Below, in pieces: positions 48,254 to 59,789 of a stretch of 64,000 nt of DNA. The notes beneath the pieces are model-generated. The model searched no databases. It was given only the letters and a program-made list of their open reading frames with translations, and had not been told where the DNA came from. A program made the translations under genes and the position numbers. Each line of letters opens with the position of its first letter. Position 1 is the stretch's first letter. The DNA lies in assembly GCA_033220425.1 (NCBI GenBank), contig CM065651.1:682001-746000 (forward strand), read 5' to 3'. The stretch comes from Lepraria neglecta. Taxonomy: Eukaryota > Ascomycota > Lecanoromycetes > Lecanorales > Stereocaulaceae.

Positions 48254-50831
48254 TCACTTCCAAGGCGACAGCGTGGCCGCGCCCCAAGTCTTCATAGTAT
48301 TTGTAGGCGCTTCTCCCGAGACAGAACCACTGCCTATTTCATGACACAGCGCAGCCTTTCCACCAGCCCAATCGCCATGGCAATACCAAGGCTCACTGGA
48401 TGATTTCGGAGTCAGCATTTCCCTTTTAAGATGATTTTTGAGTCGAAAGACATGTCTCATGAGCCGGAAAAATTTCCGTCCCAAAATAGGGCATGAAAGG
48501 GGAATCGATAGCTCAGAAAGGATAACGTACTACCACAGCATGCATAAGAAGTTTGGAAACGCTTTCACAGTCTTCCACATCAGCGCCGTAAGGTCCTGTT
48601 CTTGAGCAACCTGATCATATGTATAAGAAGTAGCATATTCGACCCCCAGCCCCTGGAGCTTGTACTGCCCAGCGAACAGACCGCTGGTGTATCTACCGTA
48701 AGCTTCGGAGTAGCCTTGCATCTGTTTCAGTGTCGCGGTGAGACGGTCAAGCGTGGCGGCCTAGCTAGATGCGGAGTTTATATCAATAGGTGTCATTGGG
48801 TCGGAGTAGGCGGAGAAGCCCATGATGGTGAACATTTTAGAAATATTTTGTGAGAGAAGATTTTGCGGGATGACGGAATTGCTGCATGTAGCGCCGGCTG
48901 AATTGACAAGGTGGGTCTGATTGCCTTGATTGGGTCCATGGACAACAGCTTCTTTCCACTGGACATATTGGCCATGAGAATGAAGACCATAGCGGACAAT
49001 CGATCAAGAGAAACCTGCCGTTGCGATGGCTTCATTGCATGCCATGACCTCGGCTTTGAGGTATCCTGCGTATTGAGGGTATGATGCCATGTTCCCTGTT
49101 GGAATCTGGCCACAAAGCTCTTTATCAACGGTAGCGGCATCGGCTTTGCCATCTTTCGCACCGCGTGCATGACCAGTAGCCGTCTCGTTGAACAAAAATC
49201 CGTCAGAGCCTTCGTTCTCGAAGAGTATAATGTCCGGAACAACCTTGGCATCCAGGAATGGCTGGATTTGGCGCTTGGTCTCATCTTGGACTGCACCTAC
49301 CATTTATTCGTAGCTATAGGACTCCATGCCTTCAGGTATGTCAAAACCTTGATTGATGGTGAGCACAACTCTCATGCCTTGAGCGACACCTCGCTGCGCA
49401 GTCTGAACCTGAATATCGATGCAACCCCAGTCCAGCGTGAAAGTCAGCTACTCACTGAGGGTGGAAGCGTTGTTGACGAATTTGGTTGGACCGAGGCATT
49501 GACCACGGATTGCTTCGACACGGACTGCATTGACTCCTGCGTCTCCTAAAGTCTTGAAAGGGTCTTTGACGGTGGTGCAGTCGTAGTCATAGAAGACGCG
49601 GTTAGGGACGTTTGCCATACGTATGAGCGTACCGAGCGTTGCCCCGGCCCAGAATTCGCCGTTAACATTGGAGGTGGTGTTCATAGAATTGGACTGGGAT
49701 GTTGATGCGGCGGGGCTAGGGGACTGAGTGGCGGCCTCCTGAGGAGATGAACCTGGGACCTTGGGTGGTATTGCTACCTTCTCGAGAGGACTATCTTGCG
49801 TACCATTTCCGTACAGATTTCCAATACCGGATGATGCACTTGCAACGACGGTTCTAGTGGCTTTACTGCATTTCGTACGTCTGCGGCCAGTAAAGGCATT
49901 GGCAGCAAGGCTGCTTGGCACTGCCCCATTTGATGGCAGTCGACGTAGTCGCTGCTGTACCGTTGATAGAACAAGGACTGGATACCGCAGCATTGGTGGT
50001 ACCGGCTAAGTTACCCGCTTCAGCGGCTTGAGTAATGGTGACGGTGTATTCCGTCGTCATCATGACTGTGGTGTGAGGTCCGCAGACACCAGGTGAGCCT
50101 GCCGAGATGGGCGACCCAGGATTGCCGCTTCCAGCCGCTGGTAAAGCGTTGTCGCCACTCTCAGAGGATCCTGGAAGACCCTTATCAGCGCCAGGAGAAC
50201 CTCCAGTAGGTGGGGGTGCTATTGTGCCAGAATCTGCGTTTTCACTGGAGCTTGGAATACCATTACTAGCTGTAGGTGCTGCAAGTGGTAGCGGACTGCC
50301 ATTTCCGGCCATTGGTGGTCCTGAGCCCGCGTTTTCATTTGTGTTCGCCATGTCAGTACTCGAGGGCGGCGTCCCTGAAGCACCGGCAGACTCTTCTGGT
50401 GATCCCTGATCGGCTGTGCTAGCCATAGGTGAGTACGTGCTAGATGGTGATGGCAGGTAGATAGTGCGGGTTTTTGCTTTACACGGTGAAGACCGTGAGT
50501 AAGGTAGATGACTCGCTAAAGTAGAGGCATTACTCCGGGAAAAGCCGAAGAGTCTTCCAGTAACAACGCTAGCTGAAGGAGCTGTGCCAGTACTGTAGGC
50601 GTTGGCAGTTGCAGACTCCTCCCCTGAAGCTGGCGTAAAGGAGCATTTCTTTCGTCTGCGTGTGGGGCTTGTGGAGGTATCTGGGCCCGAGCTGACGGCA
50701 CTGCCATCAAGACGAGGCTGTAAGATGGCTGCATCCTTCGAATCGACCGAAAGAGCGAACGAAGGCTGGAATGTAATGACTGACAACGCAAGAAAGACCG
50801 CAAAAGCGTGTGTACATGAAGGAATCTTCAT
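48254..50831 (-). pseudogene. GH53 arabinogalactan endo-beta-1,4-galactanase-like gene, decayed
   Basis: The N-terminus MKIPSCTHAFAVFLALSVI is a signal peptide. It is followed by a long Ser/Gly/Pro-rich region with repeated GSP/GAG-type units. Two copies of a short basic-Cys module occur (RRRKKCSF... and GRRRTKCSK...), with a frame change near 49900-49960. The GH53 catalytic part follows: GEFWAGATLGTLIRMANVPN, GVNAVRVEAIRGQCLG, LDWGCIDIQVQTA, VVPDIILFENEGSDGFL and VRYGLHSHGQYVQWKE. The C-terminal exon ends SGEAPTNTMKTWGAATLSPW. In-frame stops interrupt conserved blocks at 49448-49450, 49304-49306, 49004-49006 and 48761-48763. The 49304 stop (YSYE-stop-MV) is where relatives have CAA (Gln), so a single C-to-T change explains it. 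The gene cannot make an active enzyme. Confidence 0.8.
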
Positions 50832-51404
50832 GTTTAATGCGTCCTAGCAGAAACTAACAAGCCAAAGCAGTAAAAGAATGGAAAATTGGCTATCCTTCAC
50901 ATGGAGGCATGCCTCTCTTTTCACCTTTCAAGCGCCATGTTATATTCAGGACCACGCTCACATTATTGAAACAAAAGTTCTGCAAGCCGTCGGTGGCTGC
51001 AGACCCGTCTTTCTGCTTATCAGGGAATAGGTTCATCATACTCAGAGTACAAAAGGCAACATGTAATCTTGGTTAACGGGCGACCCGCGTTTCATATCAA
51101 CCGTCGAGGTGGGGTATCCAGATCTTAGCAAATCTTAGCAAGGGCAAATGCGGGGCTATCTATCCCAAAGCAAGAGGGAAAAGATGGCGAGTATGGCTCG
51201 AGAAGCCAGCGGGGAAAAGCCGTGGATTAGTCATCCCGAACGGGTCCCTTGGCACCAAAACGCGTCCCAGTCAAAGTGATATTCAATTAATTCGTTACTC
51301 TCTAAGCAGCGCACGTTGCCGGCTACAGACCCTACGCCTTCCAGTCGCCTGCAGAGTCTAGTCCAGGCCGAGGAAGTCAAGTGTTATGGATTGAAAAGAA
51401 TACA
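50832..51404. other. Divergent promoter region between GH53 pseudogene and ORC2
   Basis: 573 bp separate the two start codons. No coding region or repeat is recognised. Confidence 0.35.
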
Positions 51405-53072
51405 ATGGCAGCAAAGCGGAAGAGGCAAAGTGACGAAGAGGAAACGCAGGTCGACGAAGGACGCTCGACTCGGAAGAGGACTCGAGCAGGGCAACCAAAT
51501 GGCGTATCTAACCACGATGAAGACGAAGCAGAGTCATCTCCAGAGGCAGAGACGCCAGTAAAACCAACGCCTCGACGAGGAAGACCTCCAGGAAGCGCCC
51601 AGAAGCCCAAATCTATTGCCAATGGCATAGATTCACAACCCAATAGCGTGATCACACCTTCGAAGTTGAAGGGAAAGAAACTATTTTCAACGCCTTCTAA
51701 GCCATTAGCAGGGGACGAGGGACAAAATGAGGCTCCTATTGTTCAAAACGCAGATCGGTCTGCGCGCCGAAAAAGCGCAAGAACTCTCATTGATCGAACA
51801 GCGGTGGATGGTTTTAGCGATGAGGAGGATATTGAAGAAGAAGACCTTTTAGCGAAGAAGATCTGGGACGCAGATGAGGCAGAGAGTGACGACGAGCAGG
51901 ACGAGGGTGAGGACGAATTGGCAGCAGATTCAGCCACACCAGCAACACCATCAAAGCGCAAACGAGGACGACAAAAAAAGTCTCCAACACCGCCACAGAA
52001 TCTTCCTGCTCACGAACAGTACTTCTGGCAGAATCGTCCAGGAAAAGTCAAGACCTCAAATAATACCCTATCCTCTGTCTCTTTGCCCAACCACGAGCAA
52101 TACCACAACCAAATCAGCGCCTACGAAGACCCCCATGAATCCTCCTACGACTTTCTGCACTCCCTACACTCTCGCTCCTTCCCCCAATGGCGCTTCGAGC
52201 TCTCCCAATCCTTCAACATCTGCCTCTACGGCTACGGCTCCAAACGCAAACTAGTCACCTCGTTCGCCAGCCATCTCCACACCCTCACCCCCTCTGCGTC
52301 ACCAAAAATCCTCATAGTTAACGGTTACACTCCCACTCTCACTCTCCGCCAGCTCCTCACAACCCTCGCAACCCTAATCTTCGACTGCACGTCCGCCACC
52401 CTCCCCCCAAAACTTGGCACCCAACCCGGCGAAATCCTCACCACGCTGCTCTCCCACCTCAAGGACTCCCCTCCGCCCCGACCTTACCACATCTTCATCA
52501 ATTCCCTCGACGCCCCACCGCTCCGGCGCTCCCCAACTCCCTCCCTGCTCGCCCAACTAGCTGCAAATCCGCACATCCACCTCCTAGCAACCTGCGACAC
52601 GCCTAACTTCCCCCTTCTCTGGGACACCACACTCCGCGATCAATACAACTTCCTCTTCCACGACACCACAACAATCATCTCCTACGCCGATACCGAAATC
52701 CCCTCCGCAATCGACTCCGTAAACGAGCTCCTCGGCCGCAGCGGGCGGAGCATCAAGGGTAAAGAAGGCGTGGGCTTCGTATTACGCTCGTTGCCAGAGA
52801 ACGCGAGGAATCTCTATAGGGTATTGATTGTGGAGCTGCTTGCTGCGATGAATGAAGAAGGTGGTGGGGGAGGGGAAGGGCAGGCGGTGGTGGAGTACAA
52901 AGTGCTCTATCAGAAAGTGGTGGAGGAATTTATCTGCAGTAACGAGATGGGATTCCGGCAGCTGCTGAAAGAGTTTTATGATCATCAGATGATTGTTAGT
53001 AGGAAAGATGGCATAGGGGTGCCGTGGAGGAGGGAGGAGATGGAGGCTATATTGGAAGATCTTGTAGAATAG
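51405..53072 (+). CDS. ORC2: Origin recognition complex subunit 2
   Basis: This single-exon protein of 555 residues starts at the ATG at 51405 (MAAKRKRQSDEEETQ); a GTG further upstream in frame is not used. Residues 1-200 are charged and disordered, with basic (STRKRTRAGQ, PSKRKRGRQKK) and acidic blocks, as usual for Orc2. The conserved part begins at YFWQNRPGKVKTSNNTLSSV. It contains FPQWRFELSQSFNICLYGYG and SKRKLVTSF, then an AAA-like fold and a C-terminal winged helix (FRQLLKEFYDHQMIVSRKD). Orc2 pairs with Orc3 in the six-subunit complex that marks replication origins and loads MCM with Cdc6. The gene is intact. Confidence 0.92.
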   Translation: MAAKRKRQSDEEETQVDEGRSTRKRTRAGQPNGVSNHDEDEAESSPEAETPVKPTPRRGRPPGSAQKPKSIANGIDSQPNSVITPSKLKGKKLFSTPSKPLAGDEGQNEAPIVQNADRSARRKSARTLIDRTAVDGFSDEEDIEEEDLLAKKIWDADEAESDDEQDEGEDELAADSATPATPSKRKRGRQKKSPTPPQNLPAHEQYFWQNRPGKVKTSNNTLSSVSLPNHEQYHNQISAYEDPHESSYDFLHSLHSRSFPQWRFELSQSFNICLYGYGSKRKLVTSFASHLHTLTPSASPKILIVNGYTPTLTLRQLLTTLATLIFDCTSATLPPKLGTQPGEILTTLLSHLKDSPPPRPYHIFINSLDAPPLRRSPTPSLLAQLAANPHIHLLATCDTPNFPLLWDTTLRDQYNFLFHDTTTIISYADTEIPSAIDSVNELLGRSGRSIKGKEGVGFVLRSLPENARNLYRVLIVELLAAMNEEGGGGGEGQAVVEYKVLYQKVVEEFICSNEMGFRQLLKEFYDHQMIVSRKDGIGVPWRREEMEAILEDLVE

Positions 53073-53186
53073 GATGATTGTTTTTGATATTGATACCCCG
53101 TCTAGCAAGGATAGTTTAGCTGAGGCTCGAGGCTTCGAAAATGCGAATGCAAATGAAGAGCTATGATTGTGAGCCAGCCAACGACC

Positions 53187-55572
53187 CTAGAGCTCAGCAC
53201 ACTCCCTCTCCAACCACTTCATAGTCCGCTCCTCCTTGTTAAAGAACCCCTTCATCTTCTCAAGTATCTCCTTGTGATATTCATTAACCCATTCTCTCTC
53301 CTTAGGCGTCAGCAGTTCCACATCGATCAGTTTCCTACAATACGGCACCATAGTGACATGCTCGAATCCCAAATACGGCTTATCACCAAAGCGATGCTCT
53401 ATAAAATCCACAGTCAGTGGCTTACTCTTTCAAGACGATAATGGGGTGAGTATTGGACAGATAACATACTAGTCTCCACCTCCTTACACATAATAATATT
53501 CTCAATCCTTATCCCAAACCCCCCATCCTCATAATACCCCGGCTCATCACTAAGCACATTCCCCGGACTCAACGGCACCTCAGAGTACTGAATCCTAGTC
53601 CCCACTCCGATCGGCCCCTCATGCACATTCAAGAAACTCCCCACGCCATGACCAGTCCCATGCCTATAATCAAGACCATGAGACCAAAGAAACTGCCGCG
53701 CGAGAGTGTCGAGGGCGAAGCCGGATGTTCCTTTCGGGAAGATAATGGTGTCGAGGGCTATCACGCCTTTGAGAACTAGAGTGTAGGATTTCCGTTCCAT
53801 GGCGGTGGGGTTGGTGAAGTGGATGGTGCGTGTTGTGTCGGTTGTGCCGTCGAGGTATTGGGCGCCAGAATCGCAGAGGTAGATTGCTTTAGGGTCGATG
53901 ACGGAGCAGGATTTTGGTTCGGGTTTGTAATGGATTACGGCTGCGTTGGGGCCGGTGGAGGAGATGGTGTCGAAGGAGAGGCCGGCGAAGTGTTGATTTT
54001 GTCTGCAGTAACTGGGATTAAGGTGGTTTTCCTATATAGAACCGAGAGAGGATTTACTTACGATCGTATTTGCTCAAGCCTGTCGGCTGCTTGGACCTCG
54101 TCGAGCTTTGTCCCTTTTTCGACTAGCTCTTCTTCGAGCCAGGCGAAGTACACGCTCAAGGCCGCGCCATCTCGGACATGGCATGCTCGCATACCTTCAA
54201 GTTCGGTCTCATTCTTGATAGCTTTGGCATCGCCGACGGGGCTTCGTAGTTCTTCGACTTTGTCCTCTCCTCCCAGCTCCAGGCTCAAGGCCCAAGATAC
54301 CTTGGTTGATATCATGAACTTCCGAAGGTCAGGCTTTAGGCTCATCATCTTGACATCTTCCAGTATTGCGTCGTAGGGCCTGACTTGAACTTTATCTCCA
54401 AGGTGCGATTTTACATCCGGGCCAAACTTTTCTGAGTCGACATAAAGCGTAGCAGCATCAGGTGTGACGATAGCATATGAGAAGAAGACGGGATTGTAAG
54501 GAATGCTGTACAATGATCAGTACCCCAGCACTGCGAATCTGCAAAATGGGGGCTCACTCATTTCCACGAAGATTATAGAGCCAAGCGACTTCGTCCAGCA
54601 TAGCTTTCATCATATATCAGCAAGAGATCAGAACCTCTCATCAAAAGGTAGACGTACAAACAATAAGGCCTGCGCTCTTCTTCTTTTCAAGTTCTTTTCG
54701 AAGGTCATCGATCTTGTCCTCGAGCTTCTTACCGGTGAATTCCATTGGTAGAACTTTGACTTCCTCCTTTGGCCGTGAAGGTCGTGTGTCTCCCCATATC
54801 ACGTCAACTAGATTAGTCTTAACACCCACAAGCGCAGCGCCGCCCTTCTTCTTGATTTTCTCCTCCAGCTTTCGGGCATCAGCTGTATTGTGTGAGTATC
54901 TCACACTTCAAGCACCTGTCCCGGACATTACCTACGGGCCGTGATGACAGTCGGATCTACGCCTACAGTCTTGTTTCCCTCAGATTGATCTGCGGTCCTA
55001 TGCAAAGTCAGACGTTCTGACCAGTATAAGAGCCGTAAAAAGGGTCTGACCACTCTTGCCATGTTGGCACATCTTCGAGGCCTTGCTTTAATAGCTCCCA
55101 ATTGGAATCAAGCTGCCTTGACGCTTGATTGAAGTATCGGCCATCAGTAGCCAATGCCGCTTTATTTAGAGTGACCACGGCAGTCCCTGCAGAGCCAGAA
55201 AAGCCGCAGACGTGTTCTGTAACTATCAGCTCGTGATATGTTAGGCTAATAGTTCATGCTGACCTCGACGAGCATCACACGCCGCGATATATTCAGATTG
55301 ATGACTGTCTTCCGAAGGCACAACTTGGAAAGCGTAAGTCACAATACGAATTTGAGAACGCCTCATTACATACTGTAAACATCGAGCTTATTTTTCTTCA
55401 TCAGATCTCGAAGACCTTTCAGACGCTCTGTCGTGTTTACAGTGTCCATGTCGACGGCGAAGTTTCCGGTTGTAGAAATTGATCTCCAACTAAGAAATCT
55501 ATTGGACTGCCTGGCTCCTACGCGAGAGGATATGAAAAGACAACGGCGTGCTAGTGATTGAAATAGGTACAT
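53187..55572 (-). CDS. Xaa-Pro aminopeptidase P, M24B family (multi-exon)
   Basis: At least seven exons are readable. The start ATG at 55572 gives [19 protein letters not shown], an Arg-rich, acid-free leader like a mitochondrial presequence. A downstream ATG ([17 protein letters not shown]) would give a cytosolic form. N-terminal domain blocks are [37 protein letters not shown] and SAGLIV. The catalytic pita-bread domain has the metal ligands of the family: [53 protein letters not shown], and the C-terminal exon [11 protein letters not shown]. The protein ends with [10 protein letters not shown]. The enzyme removes N-terminal residues preceding proline and typically uses two Mn ions. Splice junctions checked near 55270-55380 keep frame. 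Confidence 0.87.
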
Positions 55573-55630
55573 GAGCAGATCTAGTGTCAATGGCTATGGA
55601 AGAAAGCGCAGTATATGTATTGTAGCGCAC

Positions 55631-56235
55631 TCGCGGGGTAAAAAAATCTGCCGATCTGGGGCGCAAAGCTTGACCTCAACACCGCCAAAAACATCATATA
55701 TTTAGCTATCTACAGTACTAATAACCGGTCATTTTCCCGTTACCGTCTAAGCAGGCGTGCAGCCGGTCCTTCATAGTCAATACCTGCTTATTTATAAACT
55801 CCTGGGGCACGTGGTTACGCCAACCCTCCTCAGCGCGCGCCCGTAGCGTCTCCTCATCCCAGTGCCCGAAGTTCGATAAGAATTGCTTCAGGGGCCCCAA
55901 ACAGGTCTCAATAACAGCTAAATCAGGCGATTTCGGGGCGTTAAACCAAGACCATAGCTCATATTGGCCTTACCTCTGTAGGGAGCGCAGTATTGCGGTT
56001 CTTCTTAAGGAGGCCTTTGGCTTCTGCGAACTCAATTGCGCCATGAGCTTTGGCTTTGGTAGGGGTCGGGTACTCGTGGAAAGGCTCGTGGGGCTCGATA
56101 TTGGCTTTGCTTTGGCGCTTTCGTTTGGTCATGCTTATAGGGGCTTATAGGGGATGATATGGTGCTGTAGAGTTGAAATTAAGGGGTTTTTGGCGGTGTT
56201 GAGGTCTGCCAAGTTTTGCGCCCCATTCATTTTTA
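55631..56235 (-). mobile_element. Second Tc1/mariner-type element, internally deleted
   Basis: This ~605-bp element has inverted ends beginning CTCGCGGGGTAAAAA, then GGGGCGCAAA(G/A)CTTG and GACCTCAACACCGCCAAAAA. It is flanked on both sides by the direct repeat GCGCA. On the minus strand it keeps a transposase N-terminus (MTKRKRQSKANIEPHEPF, then GAIEFAEAKGLLKKN) joined after a large deletion to a C-terminus. The C-terminus reads SPDLAVIETCLGPLKQFLS and FINKQVLTMKDRLHACLDG, typical DDE_3 blocks. Most of the catalytic core is missing, so it is non-autonomous. Its TIR starts with the same CTCG as the element at 33974-35780 but otherwise differs, so it is a related but distinct family. Confidence 0.8.
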
Positions 56236-56590
56236 CCCCGCGAGGCGCAGTCCTCGATTTGTGCCAAGAACTATGCTAGCTTAATTCGGTAAAGCGTGTA
56301 GAAGTCTTGGCGCAGGATCGCGGGGCCAGAGAACGAGAGTGTTACGTGCAAGATGCTACGCTGCAGCGAATTAGCTGAGCGGCATAGGCAAGTAATGCTT
56401 AGGTGTGCTGGCTCCGCGAGGCAATGTAGTTTACGTCGGCAGGGCCAGGGATTAGGATGAATAAAGGCTGCCCCTTGTCTCTCAACTTTGTCAGGGTATG
56501 GAAGGGAAACTAGCCAATTGGCTAGATAAGTCGTGAAAACTTTGAGTGCCATGTATTATTGGGATACAAATACAAGATATGAGGTCTATA
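56236..56590. other. Intergenic region
   Basis: Between the transposon and the ferroxidase remnant. No gene was recognised. Confidence 0.3.
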
Positions 56591-56753
56591 TTATACGCCA
56601 TGGTCCCTGTCTATTTTGCGCCATCTGGCTATGTCGGATCGACAACGCCAGAACAAGGACTCACCACTACGGCGAAGAGATAGTGGCTCTGTGAAAATTG
56701 CGATGTTAGCGTAGTTCTCGAAAGCATGTACAGAAGTCCAAGAGCAGTAAGTC

Positions 56754-58053
56754 TTACCCTGCTTCATCGGCCGGGGGCGGAGCAGTATTAGCACCCGCCA
56801 AATCCGTATAATCCCTCGTATTCCCCGCCCCGTTCCCTTGCGTCGGCAAATGCTGATCGAAGCAGACTTGAAGCTGGTCTGCGGGGACAGATTGCGATTG
56901 GAGCTGCAACGGCGCTTCGACGAAGGTGGCAAAGAAGCATTCTTCGAAATACCATTCGATGTGGCAATGAAATGCCCAGACGCGTGCAAAGTTGGTCAGT
57001 GAGAGGATGATATATCGGAAATTGGAGCTAGTTATCTGGATTGTCAGCTCGGAATCGGAACAGCGTGTAGTCCATAAGATTGGCCTTTGCTGTATCTCGG
57101 CGTATAGGAGTCGCAGGTGGGTTCGTAGGTTTACCACTGTATACGCCCCCATCAGGCTTTGAGCGCTCGACGATTTGGAAGTTGTGGCCGTGGGGATGGA
57201 TCGGATGGGAGCCGGTATCGAAATTGTTGAATACTACCTCGACTATCTCGTTATGTTTCAAGACCTGCGCGTCTGTGTTCACCCCGTAGACGAGTGGACT
57301 AGTGGCCGACTCTCCGGTGCTCAAGGCGGTGTAAAGGCTTGGAACGAGCGGCGAGAGGTATGTAATGTTGTTAATGAACGTTCCGAGTCCCGCTGTCAGT
57401 GGCGCAGATATACAGGTGTGGGGAAAATATGAATACCTATTTTGATCAAAGGCTTCGCAAAATCCTCAAAATGATCGTTGAAATCATTAATGACTGGGGC
57501 TTCTGGCAGTGGCTTCGTATCGTCGTAGGAGAGATAGCTTGTAGTGTTGGGGAGCAGAGCGTCAGTATCAAACATTGATTGATCCATTGACGCAACGAAA
57601 GCGAAGTTTGCATCGGCATTGGGTTTAGCGTGTATGAGTACACTTGTACTTTGAGCCGCCATGAGATACATAAAATTATGTCTTACTTTTCTGTGTAGAC
57701 TCCATCGACGGCGACGATAGTCATTGGATATTGATCGAAAGACACAAAGAATAGGGCGAAGCATGAGATGTCAATGATCCTAACCAAATAGATTCTTCCG
57801 GGGGTCATTGAGAACATCATATTCGCATTATCACTAAGTAATACAGAATCCGGAACTGATTCTGGGCCGGTGGGGTTCTCAGTGGCATTCAAGAAAGGCG
57901 GGACAAGGATCGGCATCTGCCCATAATACCAATCTGACACAGTAAGAACGAGCTCTTCGTCGTATTGACCGGCGTAGAGGATTTCGTGGATCATAAACTA
58001 CGATTGGGCCACGCAGGCCAATGGGGTCTGGATAATTGATTCCATCTCCACCC
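56754..58053 (-). pseudogene. Fet3-type ferroxidase (multicopper oxidase), truncated and frame-broken
   Basis: Homology to Fet3 iron-transport multicopper oxidases begins with NYPDPIGLRGPIVVYDPRNP just after the MFS stop codon. It changes frame and continues YAGQYDEELVLTVSDWYYGQ, then LVRIIDISCFALFFVS and VAVDGVYTE. The third cupredoxin domain follows with NNFDTGSHPIHPHGHNFQIV and, after an intron, VWAFHCHIEWYFEECFFATF. The usual HCHIxWH has Tyr in place of the last His, a copper ligand. The C-terminal part ends NTRDYTDLAGANTAPPP. The whole first cupredoxin domain and the transmembrane anchor are missing. Fet3 works with the Ftr1 permease in high-affinity iron uptake; no FTR1 gene is in the window. 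This copy is non-functional. Confidence 0.75.
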
Positions 58054-59789
58054 TCAAGCCACCCGCTCCGTCAACTGCTGTATTCCCGTCTTCGTCTCTG
58101 TGTGCTCCGTGCTCAGATGTCGCTGCTTGATGAATGCGCTCGCCACAATCGCAACAGCCGCCACGCAGGTGTACATTATAAACATATTCCTTAGACTCCA
58201 CGCAAAAGCGTCTTGCACCACCTGACGCTGCGCAGCGTCCTGGATAGACTTGATGATCTCCACATTTGCCGCTGCTTGATCACCGGACAAGGCCTCGAGG
58301 ACAGATTCGCTGAGACCAGCGGCAGCAAGAGATGATTGGCGAGCAGCCATACTATTCTGGAACACCACACCGCCGAGCACGATAGACAACGATGTTGCCA
58401 AGTTGCGGATGAAACCCAAGGTCGCTGTAGCTGTCGCAGTATCGGCCTGACTGACAGTGTTCTGGATGGCGATCATGGGCGCTTGGAATAGAAGTGCAGT
58501 GCCGATACCGCCAATGATTTCGAACCCGACGATTCTTGCAACGGATGTGTCGGTTCGGAAATTGATGTACAGTCCTGTCCCCAACGTCATGAGCGTTACC
58601 CCGGCCCAGGTGATTTCCCTGTAGCGGCCTGTCTGATGGATTAAGATGCCGACCATTATGTCCACAGCCGCTTCCGTTACCATCATTGGTAGTATCAGAA
58701 TACCGCTACGGAGAGGTGAGGCTTGCTTTACGCTTTGAAAGTACAACGGTAGGTAATACTCTACTCCGATGGAGACCATGCTGTGTGCAAAGGCAACAAG
58801 GAAGGCTGCGTTATTGGACCAGTTCTTGAATATGCTTAGTGGCATCAGGGGATATTTGGCTAGGCGTTTTTCGCTAAAGAGGAAGAAGCCGATCATCAGC
58901 GTTCCAAATACAATCAAGCAGATGACTTTCGGACTGTCCCAGGGAAATGTCGCGCCGCCGAAGTCCAGTCCGAGGAGAAGTAGAAGGGTTACCGCTAGGA
59001 TGGAGAGCGTCCCGAACCAGTCAACGGCCATAACGCCTTCGCCTAGCTTCGTGCGTGGGTTGTGCACATCCAGGAGAAGCAGCAAGAGTACGAATGCGAT
59101 CCCGCAGACCGGGAGATTGATCCAGAAGCACCACCGCCAATTCACGAGCTGCGTGAACGCTCCTCCAATCAGAGGCCCAGCGGATCCAGCGAGCGCCCAC
59201 ATCACCCCCAGCAAGCCTAGATGCAACGCTCGGCTTCGCATACTGAAGAGATCCGAGATCGTAATATACACCAATTGGATCAGGCCACCGCCAGCTGTGC
59301 CCTGCAGCGCTCGCGCAGCAATTAACATCTGCATACTTGTACTCACTGCCGCAATCATGCTAGCGACGGCAAAGACACCGACTGCTCCTAAGAGAGCAGG
59401 CTTACGACCCCAAATGTCGCTGCATTTGGCCCAGATTGGACCTGCTGCGGCGTTGGCCAGCAAGTACGCGCCGCCGATCCAAATGTAGCCTGAAGCGGAG
59501 TGCAGAGCGGCGGAGATTGTGGGGATGGATGTTGCGATGATGGTTTGATCGAGGGCTGCTACGAAGAGGACGAGCTAGAGGAGGTATCGTTAGCCAACTG
59601 GTGCTCGCTGAGGGCTAAGACGGGGTAATGTACATAGAGCGCGACTAAGATAGCGTAGATACGCAGCTTTGTGCGGACTTTTGGGTCTTCGAGTAGATCG
59701 AGCGGCTCAATGGTGTGCTCATCAGGCGAAAGCTCTACCGGGGGTCCAGCATCTGCCGTAGCAGGCTTGAGGGCCGTGATATTGTCCAT
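58054..59789 (-). CDS. MFS transporter, DHA2-like 14-TM family (2 exons)
   Basis: Exons 59789-59634 and 59574-58054 (intron 59 bp, phase 0) give 558 residues. A short cytoplasmic N-terminus is followed by many hydrophobic segments. Motif C-like LDQTIIATSIPTISAALHSA is in helix 1, GRKPALLGAVGVFAVAS matches the MFS motif A region between helices 2 and 3, and ALQGTAGGGLIQLVYITISD marks helix 4. GVMWALAGSAGPLIGGAF is the antiporter motif C, and WRWCFWINLPVCG precedes helix 6. This pattern belongs to DHA2 drug:H+ antiporters such as Mdr/Tri12-type exporters and some siderophore transporters. The substrate cannot be told. The cytoplasmic tail is short. It abuts the ferroxidase remnant directly. Confidence 0.88.

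Noticed and set aside
28184-48500. A Starship-type giant transposon carrying the NLR and nuclease genes
   Set aside because: No DUF3435 tyrosine-recombinase captain or other signature cargo was found, only small mariner-type elements.
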